From: Desulfofalx alkaliphila DSM 12257
Lineage (GTDB): Bacteria > Bacillota > Desulfotomaculia > Desulfotomaculales > Desulfohalotomaculaceae
Direction of reading: 5' to 3'
Length of the DNA: 64,000 bases
Assembly: GCF_000711975.1 (NCBI RefSeq)
Contig: NZ_JONT01000007.1
Coordinates: 62,001-126,000 of the forward strand
The notes under the pieces are model-generated. The model searched no databases. It was not told where the DNA came from and was given only the letters and a program-made list of their open reading frames with translations. Within the stretch, counting starts at the first letter, position 1. Each line of letters opens with the position of its first letter. This document shows, in pieces, positions 46,720 to 56,202 of the stretch. The translations under genes and the position numbers were made by a program.

Positions 46720-46763
46720 TAAAAAATAATAAAACCAAAACCCGCGGCTTAAGCCCCGGGTTT
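46720..46763 (-). terminator. Hairpin between asp23 and amaP
   Basis: AAACCCG and CGGGTTT (46738-46763) flank an inner GGCTTAAGCC palindrome. The minus strand continues TTTTGGTTTTATTATTTTTT. It lies directly before the amaP ribosome site, so it may lower amaP expression relative to asp23. Confidence 0.7.
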
Positions 46764-46771
46764 CCATGTAC

Positions 46772-47182
46772 TTAGCGAACTCTGGCGTTTTCCTCCCCTT
46801 TTTCATCGGGAAAAACCACACCGCGGATATGGATGTTTACCTCTACCACCTTTAGACCGGTCATACCCTCAATAGCATGCTTAACATTTGTCTGAATACT
46901 GGCTGCCACCTCCGGGATGCGCACACCAAATTCAACAATTACATGCAGATCTACCGCAGCTTCACGCTCACCGACTTCAACCTTTACACCTTTGGACAGG
47001 TTTTTGCGGCCTAGCATTTCAGCAATGCCGCCGCCAATTCCGCCACTCATACCTGCAACGCCGGGAATTTCAGTGGCGGCCAATCCCGCTATAATGCCCA
47101 CCACGTCGTCAGCCACCCGGATAGAACCCAAGGCGTTTTGCTGATCGTGAACATAGATATCTTTAGTACTATTGTTTTGCAC
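46772..47182 (-). CDS. Asp23/Gls24 family envelope stress protein
   Basis: The 136-residue protein has the Asp23 core: GSIRVADDVVGIIAGLAATEIPGVAGMSGG, AAVDLHVIVEFGVRIPEVAASIQTNVKHAIEGMTGLKVVEVNIHI. GTG 47182 follows GGAGGTGTCGCG. The protein is cytoplasmic, and Asp23 homologues lie under the membrane via AmaP, encoded next. The gene lies between accC-type carboxylase genes and nusB, a frequent location in Firmicutes. Confidence 0.92.
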   Translation of the reverse strand: MQNNSTKDIYVHDQQNALGSIRVADDVVGIIAGLAATEIPGVAGMSGGIGGGIAEMLGRKNLSKGVKVEVGEREAAVDLHVIVEFGVRIPEVAASIQTNVKHAIEGMTGLKVVEVNIHIRGVVFPDEKGEENARVR

Positions 47183-47263
47183 CGCGACACCTCCAGAAAA
47201 TAGTTTGCCGGTTAAACAAGACACAAGTAATTAAGTACAAGTAATTATACCAAACTATACCAA

Positions 47264-48628
47264 CTACCGCAACATTAGATCTTCTTCAGGCAGAATGCGC
47301 CGTTGGATAAAGTTGGTATATACTTCGCCCCGACGATAGAAGGCATTGCCCAAAATTCGCTGCTGAAAAGCGGCTGTTGTGGGCACCCCTTCAATGACCA
47401 TTTCCTTCAGTGCCCTTTCCATACGGCCAATTGCCTCTTGGCGGTCATTGCCCCACACTATCAGTTTACCTATCATGGAGTCATAAAAGGGCGGTACTTG
47501 GTAGCCCGGATAAACGGCGCTGTCCATACGTACCCAGGGCCCACCGGGCGGCAGATAGGTGGTAATGGTGCCTGGGGTGGGCATAAAGTTATTAGCAGCA
47601 TCCTCTGCGTTGATGCGGCATTCTATTGCCCAACCGCGAATTTTAATATCGCTTTGCTTATATCCCAGGGACTCACCGGCAGCAATGCGTATCTGTTCCT
47701 TTATTAAATCAATACCTGTAACCATTTCCGTTACCGGGTGTTCCACCTGGATACGGGTATTCATTTCAATAAAATAGAAGTTGTTGTGTTTGTCCAGCAA
47801 AAACTCAACGGTGCCCGCATTATAATAATTTACCGCCTGGGCCGCCTTCACTGCCATCTCACCCATCTTTTTGCGCAGTGACGGTGTCAAAGCCACAGAT
47901 GGTGCTTCTTCTAATAACTTTTGATTGCGGCGCTGAATGGAGCAATCCCTCTCACCCAGGTTAACAATGTTGCCATATTTATCCCCAAGTATTTGAAACT
48001 CAATATGGCGGGGCTGCTCAACATATTTTTCAAGATAAACAGCATCATCGCCAAAGGCAGCCTGGGCTTCGTTTTGGGCCGCTGCAATAGACTTAACTAA
48101 GTCTTCGCGGTTATGGGCCACCCGCATTCCCCGGCCACCGCCGCCTGCAGAGGCCTTAATAAGTACCGGGTAGCCGATTTGTTCACCTATTTCCACCGCA
48201 TGATCCATATCCCGCACTACGCCCTCTGAACCGGGCACCACCGGCACCCCGGCCTCTATCATTGTTTGGCGGGCCAGTGCCTTGTTGCCCATCCTTTCGA
48301 TGGCGTCCGCCGATGGACCAATGAAAGTTATACCGCAGTTCTCACATATATCGGCGAAGTTAGCATTTTCTGATAAAAAACCAAAACCGGGGTGAATGGC
48401 CTCTGCACCTGACAGCTCAGACACACTGATAATGTTAGCTATATTTAAGTAGCTCTTTGCTGAAGGCGCCGGGCCGATACAGTAGGCCTCATCGGCAATA
48501 CGAACCGGTAAACTGTCGGCATCGGCTTCGGAATATACCATAACCGTTCTAATGCCCATTTCCCGGCAGGCCCGAAGTATTCTTAATGCAATTTCTCCAC
48601 GGTTAGCTATTAATATTTTCTTAAACAT
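47264..48628 (-). CDS. Biotin carboxylase (AccC/PycA type)
   Basis: The 454-residue ATP-grasp enzyme has MFKKILIANRGEIALRILRACREMG, the glycine-rich loop IKASAGGGGRGMRV, and EMNTRIQVEHPVTEMVTGIDL. It carboxylates biotin on the carrier domain encoded just upstream on the same strand (13 nt). The pair therefore forms either a pyruvate carboxylase or an acetyl-CoA carboxylase part; the partner's 5S domain favours pyruvate carboxylase. Confidence 0.93.
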   Translation of the reverse strand: MFKKILIANRGEIALRILRACREMGIRTVMVYSEADADSLPVRIADEAYCIGPAPSAKSYLNIANIISVSELSGAEAIHPGFGFLSENANFADICENCGITFIGPSADAIERMGNKALARQTMIEAGVPVVPGSEGVVRDMDHAVEIGEQIGYPVLIKASAGGGGRGMRVAHNREDLVKSIAAAQNEAQAAFGDDAVYLEKYVEQPRHIEFQILGDKYGNIVNLGERDCSIQRRNQKLLEEAPSVALTPSLRKKMGEMAVKAAQAVNYYNAGTVEFLLDKHNNFYFIEMNTRIQVEHPVTEMVTGIDLIKEQIRIAAGESLGYKQSDIKIRGWAIECRINAEDAANNFMPTPGTITTYLPPGGPWVRMDSAVYPGYQVPPFYDSMIGKLIVWGNDRQEAIGRMERALKEMVIEGVPTTAAFQQRILGNAFYRRGEVYTNFIQRRILPEEDLMLR

Positions 48629-48641
48629 GCTTACTCCTTAC

Positions 48642-50573
48642 TTACCCTTTTCTGATTAAAAACATCGGTTGTCCGTATTCCACCGGTTGACCGTTTTCCA
48701 CCAAAATATCTACTATCTCACCGGCAAACTCTGCCTCTATCTCATTCATTAACTTCATTGCTTCCACAATACACAAGGTTTGCCCCACTTCCACCCTTTG
48801 GCCCAATTCCACAAAGGGTTCTGCATCCGGTGCCGATGCCCGATAAAAAGTTCCCACCATGGGCGCAGTAACTGTTTCAATATCCTCGCCCTCCGCTACG
48901 GGTTTTTGTGGGGGTGTGGGAGAAGGAGCAGGAGCCGCTGCCGGCGTAGCTTCCACTGCCTTTGGTTTTTCCACCGCCGGTGAGTCAGTTATCTCCGGAG
49001 CTGTTACCACTGCACCGGGGCCGTTTCCCTTTTTAATGGACACCTTCATGCCGTCACTTTCCAATGATATTTCATTTATATCTGTTTCGTTTAGAATTTC
49101 AATTAACTCTTTTAATTCTTTTAGATTCACTTTGCCAGCCTCCTCGAAGCCTTTGGTTTTTCCATCGCTTTTATCTTTTTTGTTATTACTTTGCTTAATT
49201 CTTTCTATTTCCGCCTTATACCTGGTTCCCAGCTCTCCCCGTGCCCTGGCCTGGAAGAATCTCCTTGCTATTTGCGGAAAGAGGGCATAGGAAATGACAT
49301 CTTCTTCTGATTTTGCCAAGTCCTTTATTTCTTCCCGTAGTTTATCCAGTTTGGGTTCTAACAAGTCTGCCGGGCGGCAGGTAATCATCTCTTTGTCTCC
49401 CAGCACCTTTCTGGATATGGCCGGGTCTATGGGTGCAGGGGGCTCACCGTATAAGCCCTCAACGTAAGCCCTCACTTCACCGGGTATTAATTTATAACGC
49501 TGGCCAGTTAGCACATTAAGTACCGCCTGGGTACCGACAATTTGACTGGTGGGTGTAACCAGCGGCGGGAAACCTAACTCCTCCCTCACCCGCGGAATCT
49601 CTTGCAGTACTTCATCCAACCGATGGGAAGCCTTTTGTTCTTGCAGCTGACTTACCAGGTTGGTAATCATTCCACCGGGTACCTGGTGCTCAAAAACCCG
49701 CATATCATTAATTCTTGTTACACCGCGTTCATAGCCTAATTTTTTACGCAATTTTTCAAAGTACTCAGCCACTTCAAATAAGGAACTCAGCGACAGTCCG
49801 GTGTCAAAGGGTGTAGCCTTTAAAGCCCGCACCACTGTTTCCACCGGTGGCTGCGAAGCGCCAAATGCCAAAGGTACAGATGCCGTGTCAACAACATCAA
49901 CACCGGCCTCAATGGCCTTTAGGTAGGCACCCACTGCCATGCCGCCAATGTAGTGACAATGCAGCTGCATGGGCAGGTTAATTTTATCTTTAAACAGCTT
50001 TACCAGCTCATATGCACGGTATGGGGCCAACAGCCCGGCCATGTCTTTAATACAAATTGAATCTGCACCCATCTCGGCCAGCTGCTCAGCGGTTTGCAGG
50101 TAGTGTTCCACCGTGTGCACCGGGCTAAGGGTATAGGATACCGTGGCCTGGGCATGACCGCCGGCCGCTTTAGTGGCTCTAATGGCTGTTTCCATATTCC
50201 GCACGTCGTTTAAGGCATCAAATATCCTAATGATATCAATGCCGTTTTCCACTGCCTTGTGTACAAATGCCTCTACAACATCATCTGGGTAGTGATTATA
50301 ACCCACCACAGATTGGCCCCGCAGCAACATTTGTAGCGGGGTGTTTTTGGCTACTTTTTTTATGGCACGAAGCCTTTCCCATGGATCTTCATATAAATAG
50401 CGCAGGCAAACATCAAAGGTGGCACCGCCCCATACTTCCAAAGAATGATATCCCATTTGATCCAATTTTTCAACTATTGGCAGCATTTCTTCAGTGGGCA
50501 TCCTGGTGGCCCATAAACTCTGGTGTCCGTCTCGCAGCGTTGTATCTGTAATCCCTACTCGGTGATGTTGCAT
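48642..50573 (-). CDS. Pyruvate/oxaloacetate carboxyltransferase fused to AccB-type biotin carrier
   Basis: The 643-residue protein starts with a 5S/OadA carboxyltransferase domain (about 1-450; [16 protein letters not shown], metal-binding [14 protein letters not shown], lysine in [11 protein letters not shown]). It ends with what looks like a full Acc[25 protein letters not shown], a Pro/Ala linker and the biotinylation motif EAMKLMNE. With the biotin carboxylase encoded after it, it would make oxaloacetate from pyruvate. A frame error joining two genes is possible but the linker reads as ordinary sequence. Confidence 0.88.
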   Translation of the reverse strand: MQHHRVGITDTTLRDGHQSLWATRMPTEEMLPIVEKLDQMGYHSLEVWGGATFDVCLRYLYEDPWERLRAIKKVAKNTPLQMLLRGQSVVGYNHYPDDVVEAFVHKAVENGIDIIRIFDALNDVRNMETAIRATKAAGGHAQATVSYTLSPVHTVEHYLQTAEQLAEMGADSICIKDMAGLLAPYRAYELVKLFKDKINLPMQLHCHYIGGMAVGAYLKAIEAGVDVVDTASVPLAFGASQPPVETVVRALKATPFDTGLSLSSLFEVAEYFEKLRKKLGYERGVTRINDMRVFEHQVPGGMITNLVSQLQEQKASHRLDEVLQEIPRVREELGFPPLVTPTSQIVGTQAVLNVLTGQRYKLIPGEVRAYVEGLYGEPPAPIDPAISRKVLGDKEMITCRPADLLEPKLDKLREEIKDLAKSEEDVISYALFPQIARRFFQARARGELGTRYKAEIERIKQSNNKKDKSDGKTKGFEEAGKVNLKELKELIEILNETDINEISLESDGMKVSIKKGNGPGAVVTAPEITDSPAVEKPKAVEATPAAAPAPSPTPPQKPVAEGEDIETVTAPMVGTFYRASAPDAEPFVELGQRVEVGQTLCIVEAMKLMNEIEAEFAGEIVDILVENGQPVEYGQPMFLIRKG

Positions 50574-50597
50574 AATTGTTACCCCCTGACATCACAA

Positions 50598-50632
50598 CAC
50601 AAAAACTCAGGTTTATAACTTGTTCACCTGAG
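50598..50632 (-). terminator. Terminator or attenuator hairpin before the carboxyltransferase gene
   Basis: CTCAGGT and ACCTGAG form a 7-bp stem with a 13-nt loop followed by TTTTTGTG on the minus strand. It lies 33 nt before the start codon and downstream of a plausible -10 (TATAATATAAT, about 50667-50680). That position fits attenuation of this operon better than simple spoIIIAH termination. Confidence 0.6.
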
Positions 50633-50763
50633 CTATGTGGTTATAGTTGCGCATTTAAGTACACAACTATTATATTATAACCCTTATTAAATAGAAACAG
50701 TTGCCCGTTAAGTATACATAATGCTTTTTTGTTACTAATTGCACAATTCGCCGGCACTGTGAG

Positions 50764-51411
50764 TTAAAATTTGGGAATAATCACCACATGGGACATGTTA
50801 ATACCGGTGTTGCGGGATACCAATTCTGCCACTTGGGCTGTCTGGTCTGTGGTCAACTTTTCAGTTTTTACCACCACCGTTACCGCATTGGTGGGGTCTT
50901 CCTGTATGAGCACCACTGCATCGTCAAAGCCTTTGGCGCGAATTAAGTTTTCTATCTCCATTTCTTTGCCGAGGTTTTGGCTAATGGTATATAGCTGCTC
51001 CTGGGCCTTTTTGCGGGTTTCGCTGTCTGAATTGGGATTATTAATGATTTCCCGCAGCCATTCCACCTGCTGGCCCCTGGTGCGCTCCCTTTCAATGCGG
51101 TATTCCACAAAAAAACCTTCGCTTTGCCTTGTTTTCTCTGTGGATTGCGCCAGGCGTGTGGGTTCAGTGACTAAATCCGGCACATCTGTTACCGGCGCTT
51201 CCTCGTCTACAAATTCAGGTGCCCCTATTTCAATTGTTTGTCCAGAGTAATCTGCCCCGGCGGTGGCATCTGCGGTGGGTGAATTATTTCCCAAACCCCC
51301 ATAACCTATCACCACCAAGGCAAGCCCAACCAGGACCAAAGTCACCGACATCACATTTTTTCGGTTAAGCAAAATTATTTTCACCTCTTTAACCTCTTTC
51401 TTTTTTACCAT
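50764..51411 (-). CDS. spoIIIAH: Stage III sporulation protein AH
   Basis: The 215-residue protein has one transmembrane segment (about 20-38, VMSVTLVLVGLALVVIGYGG) and a periplasmic-facing ring domain (VEWLREIINNPNSDSETRKKAQEQL... VLIQEDPTNAVTVVVKTEKLT), the YscJ-like SpoIIIAH fold that pairs with SpoIIQ. ATG 51411 follows GGGGGCGGT. It is the last gene of the spoIIIA operon. Confidence 0.95.
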   Translation of the reverse strand: MVKKKEVKEVKIILLNRKNVMSVTLVLVGLALVVIGYGGLGNNSPTADATAGADYSGQTIEIGAPEFVDEEAPVTDVPDLVTEPTRLAQSTEKTRQSEGFFVEYRIERERTRGQQVEWLREIINNPNSDSETRKKAQEQLYTISQNLGKEMEIENLIRAKGFDDAVVLIQEDPTNAVTVVVKTEKLTTDQTAQVAELVSRNTGINMSHVVIIPKF

Positions 51412-51492
51412 ACCGCCCCCCATTAACAAACCGGCTGGGTGCGATCACCCGCCCTGTGAAAACCAAGGGACAGGCCTTTGTTTTTTCTTTTC

Positions 51493-52104
51493 TCACTTAG
51501 ACTTGGCCAGCACTAAAATTTTTTGGGGTTCTACCCCCAGCCCCACCTGTGCCGCCCTAAATAGCTGGGCTTTTATTGCCGGGTCACCGGCACCCTCGGC
51601 CACCACCAAGACGCCCGAAATATTGGAGGCCCTTTCCTGCTGCAGTACCGGTATTTCTGTGCCGTTTCCGCTGCGAATGAGCACCAATTGCCCGGAGTCG
51701 TTATCTTCGGTTAAAACCCTGGTTCCACCGGCCTGATCCTGTTCCTGAGTGGTCTTAGTGCTGGTGGTGGTATTGACGGCATATTCAGCCCGGGAAGAAC
51801 TCACCAGGCGAACTGTAACCTCCACCCTGCCTGCTCCCTCAACCATTTCCAACATGGTGCGCAGTTTATCAGCCAGATACTTTTCTTCGTTCACCATGCT
51901 GGGCTGAGTGGAGGCAGCATTGATATACTCAACGTCTTCCTCCTGATAGCTGATCCGGGCCTGTTCCGGCGGTTCTTGACGGCCGGTTGACTGATTATCA
52001 AAGGGATTACCTCCTACCAAGAGGAACAAGCCAAAGGTGATGGCCAGCAGCAAAGCCCACAGCCTTAACTTGTCCTTCTCTCCTTTAAAAAAATCCTTAA
52101 ACAA
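51493..52104 (-). CDS. spoIIIAG: Stage III sporulation protein AG
   Basis: The 203-residue protein has an N-terminal transmembrane segment (about 14-31) and a ring-building domain (ADKLRTMLEMVEGAGRVEVTVRLVSSSRAEYAV... GVLVVAEGAGDPAIKAQLFRAAQVGLGVEPQKILV). SpoIIIAG forms a large ring in the feeding-tube-like channel between mother cell and forespore. It lies between spoIIIAF and spoIIIAH. Confidence 0.96.
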   Translation of the reverse strand: MFKDFFKGEKDKLRLWALLLAITFGLFLLVGGNPFDNQSTGRQEPPEQARISYQEEDVEYINAASTQPSMVNEEKYLADKLRTMLEMVEGAGRVEVTVRLVSSSRAEYAVNTTTSTKTTQEQDQAGGTRVLTEDNDSGQLVLIRSGNGTEIPVLQQERASNISGVLVVAEGAGDPAIKAQLFRAAQVGLGVEPQKILVLAKSK

Positions 52105-52141
52105 AACCTTGATACCTCCTTACCGCCCGGTTCTAAAGCGG

Positions 52142-52750
52142 TTACTCTACATATATTATCTGCACCTTATCTTGGGGCAGGTTATAAAAATTAGATACCG
52201 TTGAAGCCAAGCTCTCCATTGCCTGCTCCACCTCCGGCGATAGCTTTGAAGATATTTCTTCCTGTTGGGTTCCCACCGTTATTTCCACCGGCTCTATCTT
52301 TGTTTCACCGGGGTCTGCCTCTTTATCTGTCACCCTTAACCGGATTAATTGCAAGTGGCCGTATTTCTCCCCCTCTTCCGTGTTTACTTCAACGGCGGCA
52401 TCCAGCACGGTCACCTGCCGGTTAAGGCGGGCCAGGGCCAGCACCTGTTTTGCTATCCCCTGGCGATAGTCCTCCAGGGCTTGATTGTGATATGCCTCTG
52501 ACAACCGCTCTGCGTCAGCTTGTACTTGTTCTAAGGACATGGCCGGCACCGGCACTATTTCAGGTACATGTAAATTGAAATCGACACTTGTAAACTTAAA
52601 TAACAACTGCAATACTGCAATTACCACCAAGAGCCCCATCACCATCTTCACATAGCTTTGCATTCCGCCGGAGGGCAGCAGCATTTCTAAAAAAACCGCC
52701 AGCATCACAATTATTACCAGGCCCTGCACCAATTGGCGCAGTTCTTCCAC
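52142..52750 (-). CDS. spoIIIAF: Stage III sporulation protein AF
   Basis: The 202-residue protein has two N-terminal transmembrane segments (about 7-25 and 32-50) and a soluble ring-like domain (VQADAERLSEAYHNQALEDYRQGIAKQVLALAR). It is a component of the mother-cell channel. It ends 37 nt before spoIIIAG. Confidence 0.95.
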   Translation of the reverse strand: MEELRQLVQGLVIIVMLAVFLEMLLPSGGMQSYVKMVMGLLVVIAVLQLLFKFTSVDFNLHVPEIVPVPAMSLEQVQADAERLSEAYHNQALEDYRQGIAKQVLALARLNRQVTVLDAAVEVNTEEGEKYGHLQLIRLRVTDKEADPGETKIEPVEITVGTQQEEISSKLSPEVEQAMESLASTVSNFYNLPQDKVQIIYVE

Positions 52751-52763
52751 TGCCTATCACCCC

Positions 52764-53945
52764 CTACCTAATCATCACCGTCAGGTTACCCATTGCCACC
52801 ACTATGGTGATGGCAAAGAAAAATAATATGCCCACCGTTGCCACCGCACCAAAGATGGTGATTAAGCTGTTGCCCAATGATGATAAGCAATCGGCCATTT
52901 GCCCGTCTCCTATGGGCTGAACCAGCGCCCCCGCCAGGCGGAAAACAAAGGCAATGGCAAAAATTTTAATTAGCGGCAGCACTGTAATCAGGATTATCAT
53001 CACCACTCCGGCAATGCCCACCGCATTTTTCATCAGCAGCGCTGAGCCGATAACAGCCTCCAAGGCATCAGACAGCATACCTCCCACAACCGGCACAAAG
53101 GCATCGGTGGTATATTTGGCTGTGCGCAGGGCCACCCCGTCGCTGATGGCTCCCGCCACACCCTGTACAGCCAGTACCCCCAAAAACACGGTGGAACACA
53201 GGCCCAAGACAGCCATACCCACAGTCTTTAATAAATCAGCCATCCTCGACACATTAAACTTGGTGGATACCCCATTTAAAATGGTGAGTACGGCGGCAAA
53301 AAATATTAAGGGCAGTACAATGTTTTTAATAATGGTACCAATGACCGTTATGGAACCGATAATTAAAGGGCTAAACATGGCCGACGATGCAATGCCGCCC
53401 ATGGCTGCCAGCAGCATCAAGAGCAAGGGCAGCAGTGCCTGCATAAAGGCCACCATGTTATCCACCGCATCCCGACCGATATTCACCGCCAGGGTAAAAG
53501 CACCCACCGCCATGGTAACCAACACCAGGTAGCAAATAAAATAAGCCAGCTTTCCGGTGGTGGCCTTTTCAAAGGCGCCCATTAGGTTTTGCAGCACAGC
53601 GGTGATTATGGCCAGCATTACCAGCTTGGCCAGCAGTGACAGATTGACCAACACCTCGTTAAAAATAAATTTTAAAATACCGTTAACAATATCACTGACA
53701 TTCCATTTCATTTCCCCCCTGGCCATGTCAACCACCATTTGACGAAAATCCAGATGCGGTACTGCCTGCTGTATTTCCTCGTCCAGTTGCTGCACCACCT
53801 CTTCCACCGCCCGGAGGTCCAACTTGCTTATGCCATCCAGGGGATCACCCGGGTTGTCCCGCTGGGTTGCCCCCGCAGGCAGGGCAAAGACAGTAATAAA
53901 AACAAGCACACAGAACAAGAATAATTTTTTGACCATAAATCTCAC
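52764..53945 (-). CDS. spoIIIAE: Stage III sporulation protein AE
   Basis: The 393-residue polytopic protein has an N-terminal signal sequence (about 5-25) and about seven further hydrophobic spans. The motif MLLAAMGGIASSAMFSPLIIG and the AVLGLCSTVFLGVLAVQGVAG region match SpoIIIAE. It is an export-apparatus-like membrane component. The start directly abuts the spoIIIAD stop. Confidence 0.95.
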   Translation of the reverse strand: MRFMVKKLFLFCVLVFITVFALPAGATQRDNPGDPLDGISKLDLRAVEEVVQQLDEEIQQAVPHLDFRQMVVDMARGEMKWNVSDIVNGILKFIFNEVLVNLSLLAKLVMLAIITAVLQNLMGAFEKATTGKLAYFICYLVLVTMAVGAFTLAVNIGRDAVDNMVAFMQALLPLLLMLLAAMGGIASSAMFSPLIIGSITVIGTIIKNIVLPLIFFAAVLTILNGVSTKFNVSRMADLLKTVGMAVLGLCSTVFLGVLAVQGVAGAISDGVALRTAKYTTDAFVPVVGGMLSDALEAVIGSALLMKNAVGIAGVVMIILITVLPLIKIFAIAFVFRLAGALVQPIGDGQMADCLSSLGNSLITIFGAVATVGILFFFAITIVVAMGNLTVMIR

Positions 53946-54335
53946 CTACGCGGGCATTATTTTCAGCAAGGCCTGTAAAACCGCCACTATGATGGGTACC
54001 GCCATTACCAGCACCAATATTTTGGCTGCAAACTCAACCTTGGCCGCCAGGGTGCCCTCGCCGGCATCGCGACATATTTGAGCACCAAAATCTGCAATGT
54101 ATGCAATGCCGACAATTTTCAAAATAGTGCCCAGGTAGGCCATGCTGACATTGGCTTGGGATGCAAGGTCCTTTAACACTTGAAAAACCGAAGCGATATG
54201 GCCCAATACCAAAAAGAAAATAATTAAACCGGCAGTTAAGCTCAGCAGCACGCCAATTTCACTTTTGCCAAACCTTACAATGCCGGCCAATATGGTTGCC
54301 ACCAAGGCTATTCCGACAATCTGCATAATTTCCAT
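53946..54335 (-). CDS. spoIIIAD: Stage III sporulation protein AD
   Basis: The 129-residue protein has three or four hydrophobic spans (about 5-22, 30-50, 66-84, 100-125). It carries YLGTILKIVGIAYIADFGAQICRDAGEGTLAAKVEFAAKI, which is characteristic of SpoIIIAD. It resembles flagellar/type III FliQ-like components. Confidence 0.95.
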   Translation of the reverse strand: MEIMQIVGIALVATILAGIVRFGKSEIGVLLSLTAGLIIFFLVLGHIASVFQVLKDLASQANVSMAYLGTILKIVGIAYIADFGAQICRDAGEGTLAAKVEFAAKILVLVMAVPIIVAVLQALLKIMPA

Positions 54336-54355
54336 ATGAATCCACCCTCAAGCGG

Positions 54356-54556
54356 TTAAAATAAACTGAACACCGACTTAACCTCTGTAAAAAAGGCACC
54401 TAAAAACTCAACCACCCAAAACAAAATTGCCACCACTCCGCCCACCGTCACCCAGTTGGCATATTCTTCCTTGCCGGCATGTTTTAACACCGCATGCAAG
54501 GCCGCCACTATAATGCCGACGCCGGCAATTCGAAAAATAATATCAATACCACCCAC
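54356..54556 (-). CDS. spoIIIAC: Stage III sporulation protein AC
   Basis: The 66-residue protein has two transmembrane helices (about 5-22 and 38-56) and the hallmark GGIDIIFRIAGVGIIVAALHAVLKHAGKEEYANWVTVGG. It is a FliQ-like part of the SpoIIIA channel. It precedes spoIIIAD. Confidence 0.96.
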   Translation of the reverse strand: MGGIDIIFRIAGVGIIVAALHAVLKHAGKEEYANWVTVGGVVAILFWVVEFLGAFFTEVKSVFSLF

Positions 54557-54571
54557 TCTGTTACCCCCTTA

Positions 54572-55090
54572 TTAAATAAAGATAATTACTATGGTCAGTC
54601 CACCCAAAAAGCCAAGGTAATTGTAGAGCTTTACATTTTTTTCCGCTTCCACCTCTGCTTTGGCTTCTTCAATTTTTAATTGTTCTTGGGCCAGCCGCAG
54701 GTGCTTTACCTGATCAAGCCGATCAGAAATGCCAATTCCGGAACCCAGGGCCTTGAGCACCGCCAAATCCGCCCTGTTAAGGGCGCTGTTTTTATAAAAG
54801 TGGGCCAAGGCTTCATCCCAGGCCTCCCGGGCAGTTACACCCTCGCCGGCTAACAGTTTATCCCTGGTTAAAGAAAACAGGGCGGCTATTCCGGCTTCAC
54901 AGCGCTGGCCCACCCTATCCATGGCTTCGGGCAGCGGGGTGGCCCCGTAAGATATCTCCGTTTCTAACATTTGCAGGGCCGACCGCAGGTATCTTAATTC
55001 CATTGGCCGGCGGCGGTACTTTGCAGCCACGGTCAAACCGGCATAACCACAGGCAGACAGTATCATTAAGGCTCCAATATATTTCAGCAC
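54572..55090 (-). CDS. spoIIIAB: Stage III sporulation protein AB
   Basis: The 172-residue protein has an N-terminal and a C-terminal hydrophobic segment (about 4-20 and 155-172). Between them lies a helical domain with LRSALQMLETEISYGATPLPEAMDRVG. It resembles type II secretion GspF-like components and is needed for the channel. It overlaps spoIIIAA by 7 nt. Confidence 0.95.
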   Translation of the reverse strand: MLKYIGALMILSACGYAGLTVAAKYRRRPMELRYLRSALQMLETEISYGATPLPEAMDRVGQRCEAGIAALFSLTRDKLLAGEGVTAREAWDEALAHFYKNSALNRADLAVLKALGSGIGISDRLDQVKHLRLAQEQLKIEEAKAEVEAEKNVKLYNYLGFLGGLTIVIIFI

Positions 55091-56106
55091 CTCTTTACCC
55101 CCCGTAAGCCCTCTAAGGTGCGCCGGCTTATCCCATCAATTACCTGTTCCACCGTGCCCACACCACGGCTTCTTCCCAGTATCACATATCTTTCTATCAA
55201 GCCAAGTGACAGCAAGCGGGACAAGGCCGGTCGGCGCTTTAATTCTTCTATTGATGAACCATGGGCAGTGGTCAGCACCTTAATACCGGCATTTAGTACC
55301 TCCTCAACCGCTGCCACATCCTCACTGCGGCCTATTTCGTCGGTGGCTATAAGGCCGGGCGACATGGAGCGCAGCAGCATCATCATACCCGCAGCCTTGG
55401 GACAGGCATCCAATACATCGGTTCTTATGCCCACATCCAGCTGGGGCACCCCTTGGTAACAGCCGGCAATTTCTGACCGCTCGTCCACCACCCCCACATT
55501 AATGCCCCCAAAACCCAAACTGGGTATCCCGTTAGACAGCTGGCGAACGATATCCCGCAACAAGGTGGTTTTGCCGCAGCGGGGAGGCGAAATGAGCATG
55601 GTATGGTAGACCATACCCTTGGGTGACAGCAGGTGCTTAATTACCCCGTCTGCCGCCCCCAGCACCTGACGGGAAACCCTAATGTTGATACCGGATATAT
55701 ATTTCATGGTCTTAACGCCGCCCTTTTCCGTCACCACCTTGCCGGTTATACCTACCCGATGACCTCCGGCCAGCGTTATATAGCCGTTTTTTAACTCCTC
55801 CTCCAAGGCGTAAATCGAAGAGTTGCTGATCAATTGTGTGGTGCGCCGGAGGTCATCGTCACTGACCACATAGGCTTGGCTTGGCCGGTCAGCTAACCCG
55901 CCCTGGCGGTGTAAAAAGGCATCCTTGTGGTTTAATCCCAGGATCAACGGCCTGCCATGGCGCACACGTATTTCCTCTATGGCAGTAAAAATATCAGGGG
56001 GCAACTGTAATATCATTTGCCGCAGGTGGGTTGGCAGCACCCCCAGCACAGCGGTTAACGGGCCATCTAGGCCTTTTTTGGCAGCACTGACCGCCTTCAC
56101 AGACAC
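55084..56106 (-). CDS. spoIIIAA: Stage III sporulation ATPase SpoIIIAA
   Basis: The 340-residue cytoplasmic secretion-type ATPase has Walker A (ISPPRCGKTTLLRDIVRQL), Walker B-like GLIATDEIGRSED and the SIEELKRRPALSRLL tail. It would energise assembly or transport by the SpoIIIA-SpoIIQ channel. It heads the eight-gene operon AA to AH, and a possible sigma-E promoter lies just upstream. Confidence 0.96.
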   Translation of the reverse strand: MSVKAVSAAKKGLDGPLTAVLGVLPTHLRQMILQLPPDIFTAIEEIRVRHGRPLILGLNHKDAFLHRQGGLADRPSQAYVVSDDDLRRTTQLISNSSIYALEEELKNGYITLAGGHRVGITGKVVTEKGGVKTMKYISGINIRVSRQVLGAADGVIKHLLSPKGMVYHTMLISPPRCGKTTLLRDIVRQLSNGIPSLGFGGINVGVVDERSEIAGCYQGVPQLDVGIRTDVLDACPKAAGMMMLLRSMSPGLIATDEIGRSEDVAAVEEVLNAGIKVLTTAHGSSIEELKRRPALSRLLSLGLIERYVILGRSRGVGTVEQVIDGISRRTLEGLRGVKRC

Positions 56107-56123
56107 TCCCCCCTTTAAAACTA

Positions 56124-56152
56124 TATTTATGTTCCGCCTGGTAATTTATTCC
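56124..56152 (-). promoter_or_regulatory. Possible sigma-E promoter of the spoIIIA operon
   Basis: On the minus strand, GGAATAAA and CATAAATA are 13 nt apart, close to the sigma-E pattern GKCATATT-N13/14-CATACAMT. The site lies 18 nt before the spoIIIAA start codon, rather near, and is unverified. Confidence 0.35.
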
Positions 56153-56193
56153 GAAATAAAAAAGAAAGACCCCTGCCTTAGGCAAGGGTCTTT
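56152..56193 (-). terminator. Terminator after the SASP gene
   Basis: AAAGACCC..TGCC and GGCA..GGGTCTTT form a roughly 13-bp imperfect stem around TTA, followed on the minus strand by TTTCTTTTTTA. It separates the spore-protein gene from spoIIIAA. Confidence 0.85.
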
Positions 56194-56202
56194 CCAGGGA
56201 AG

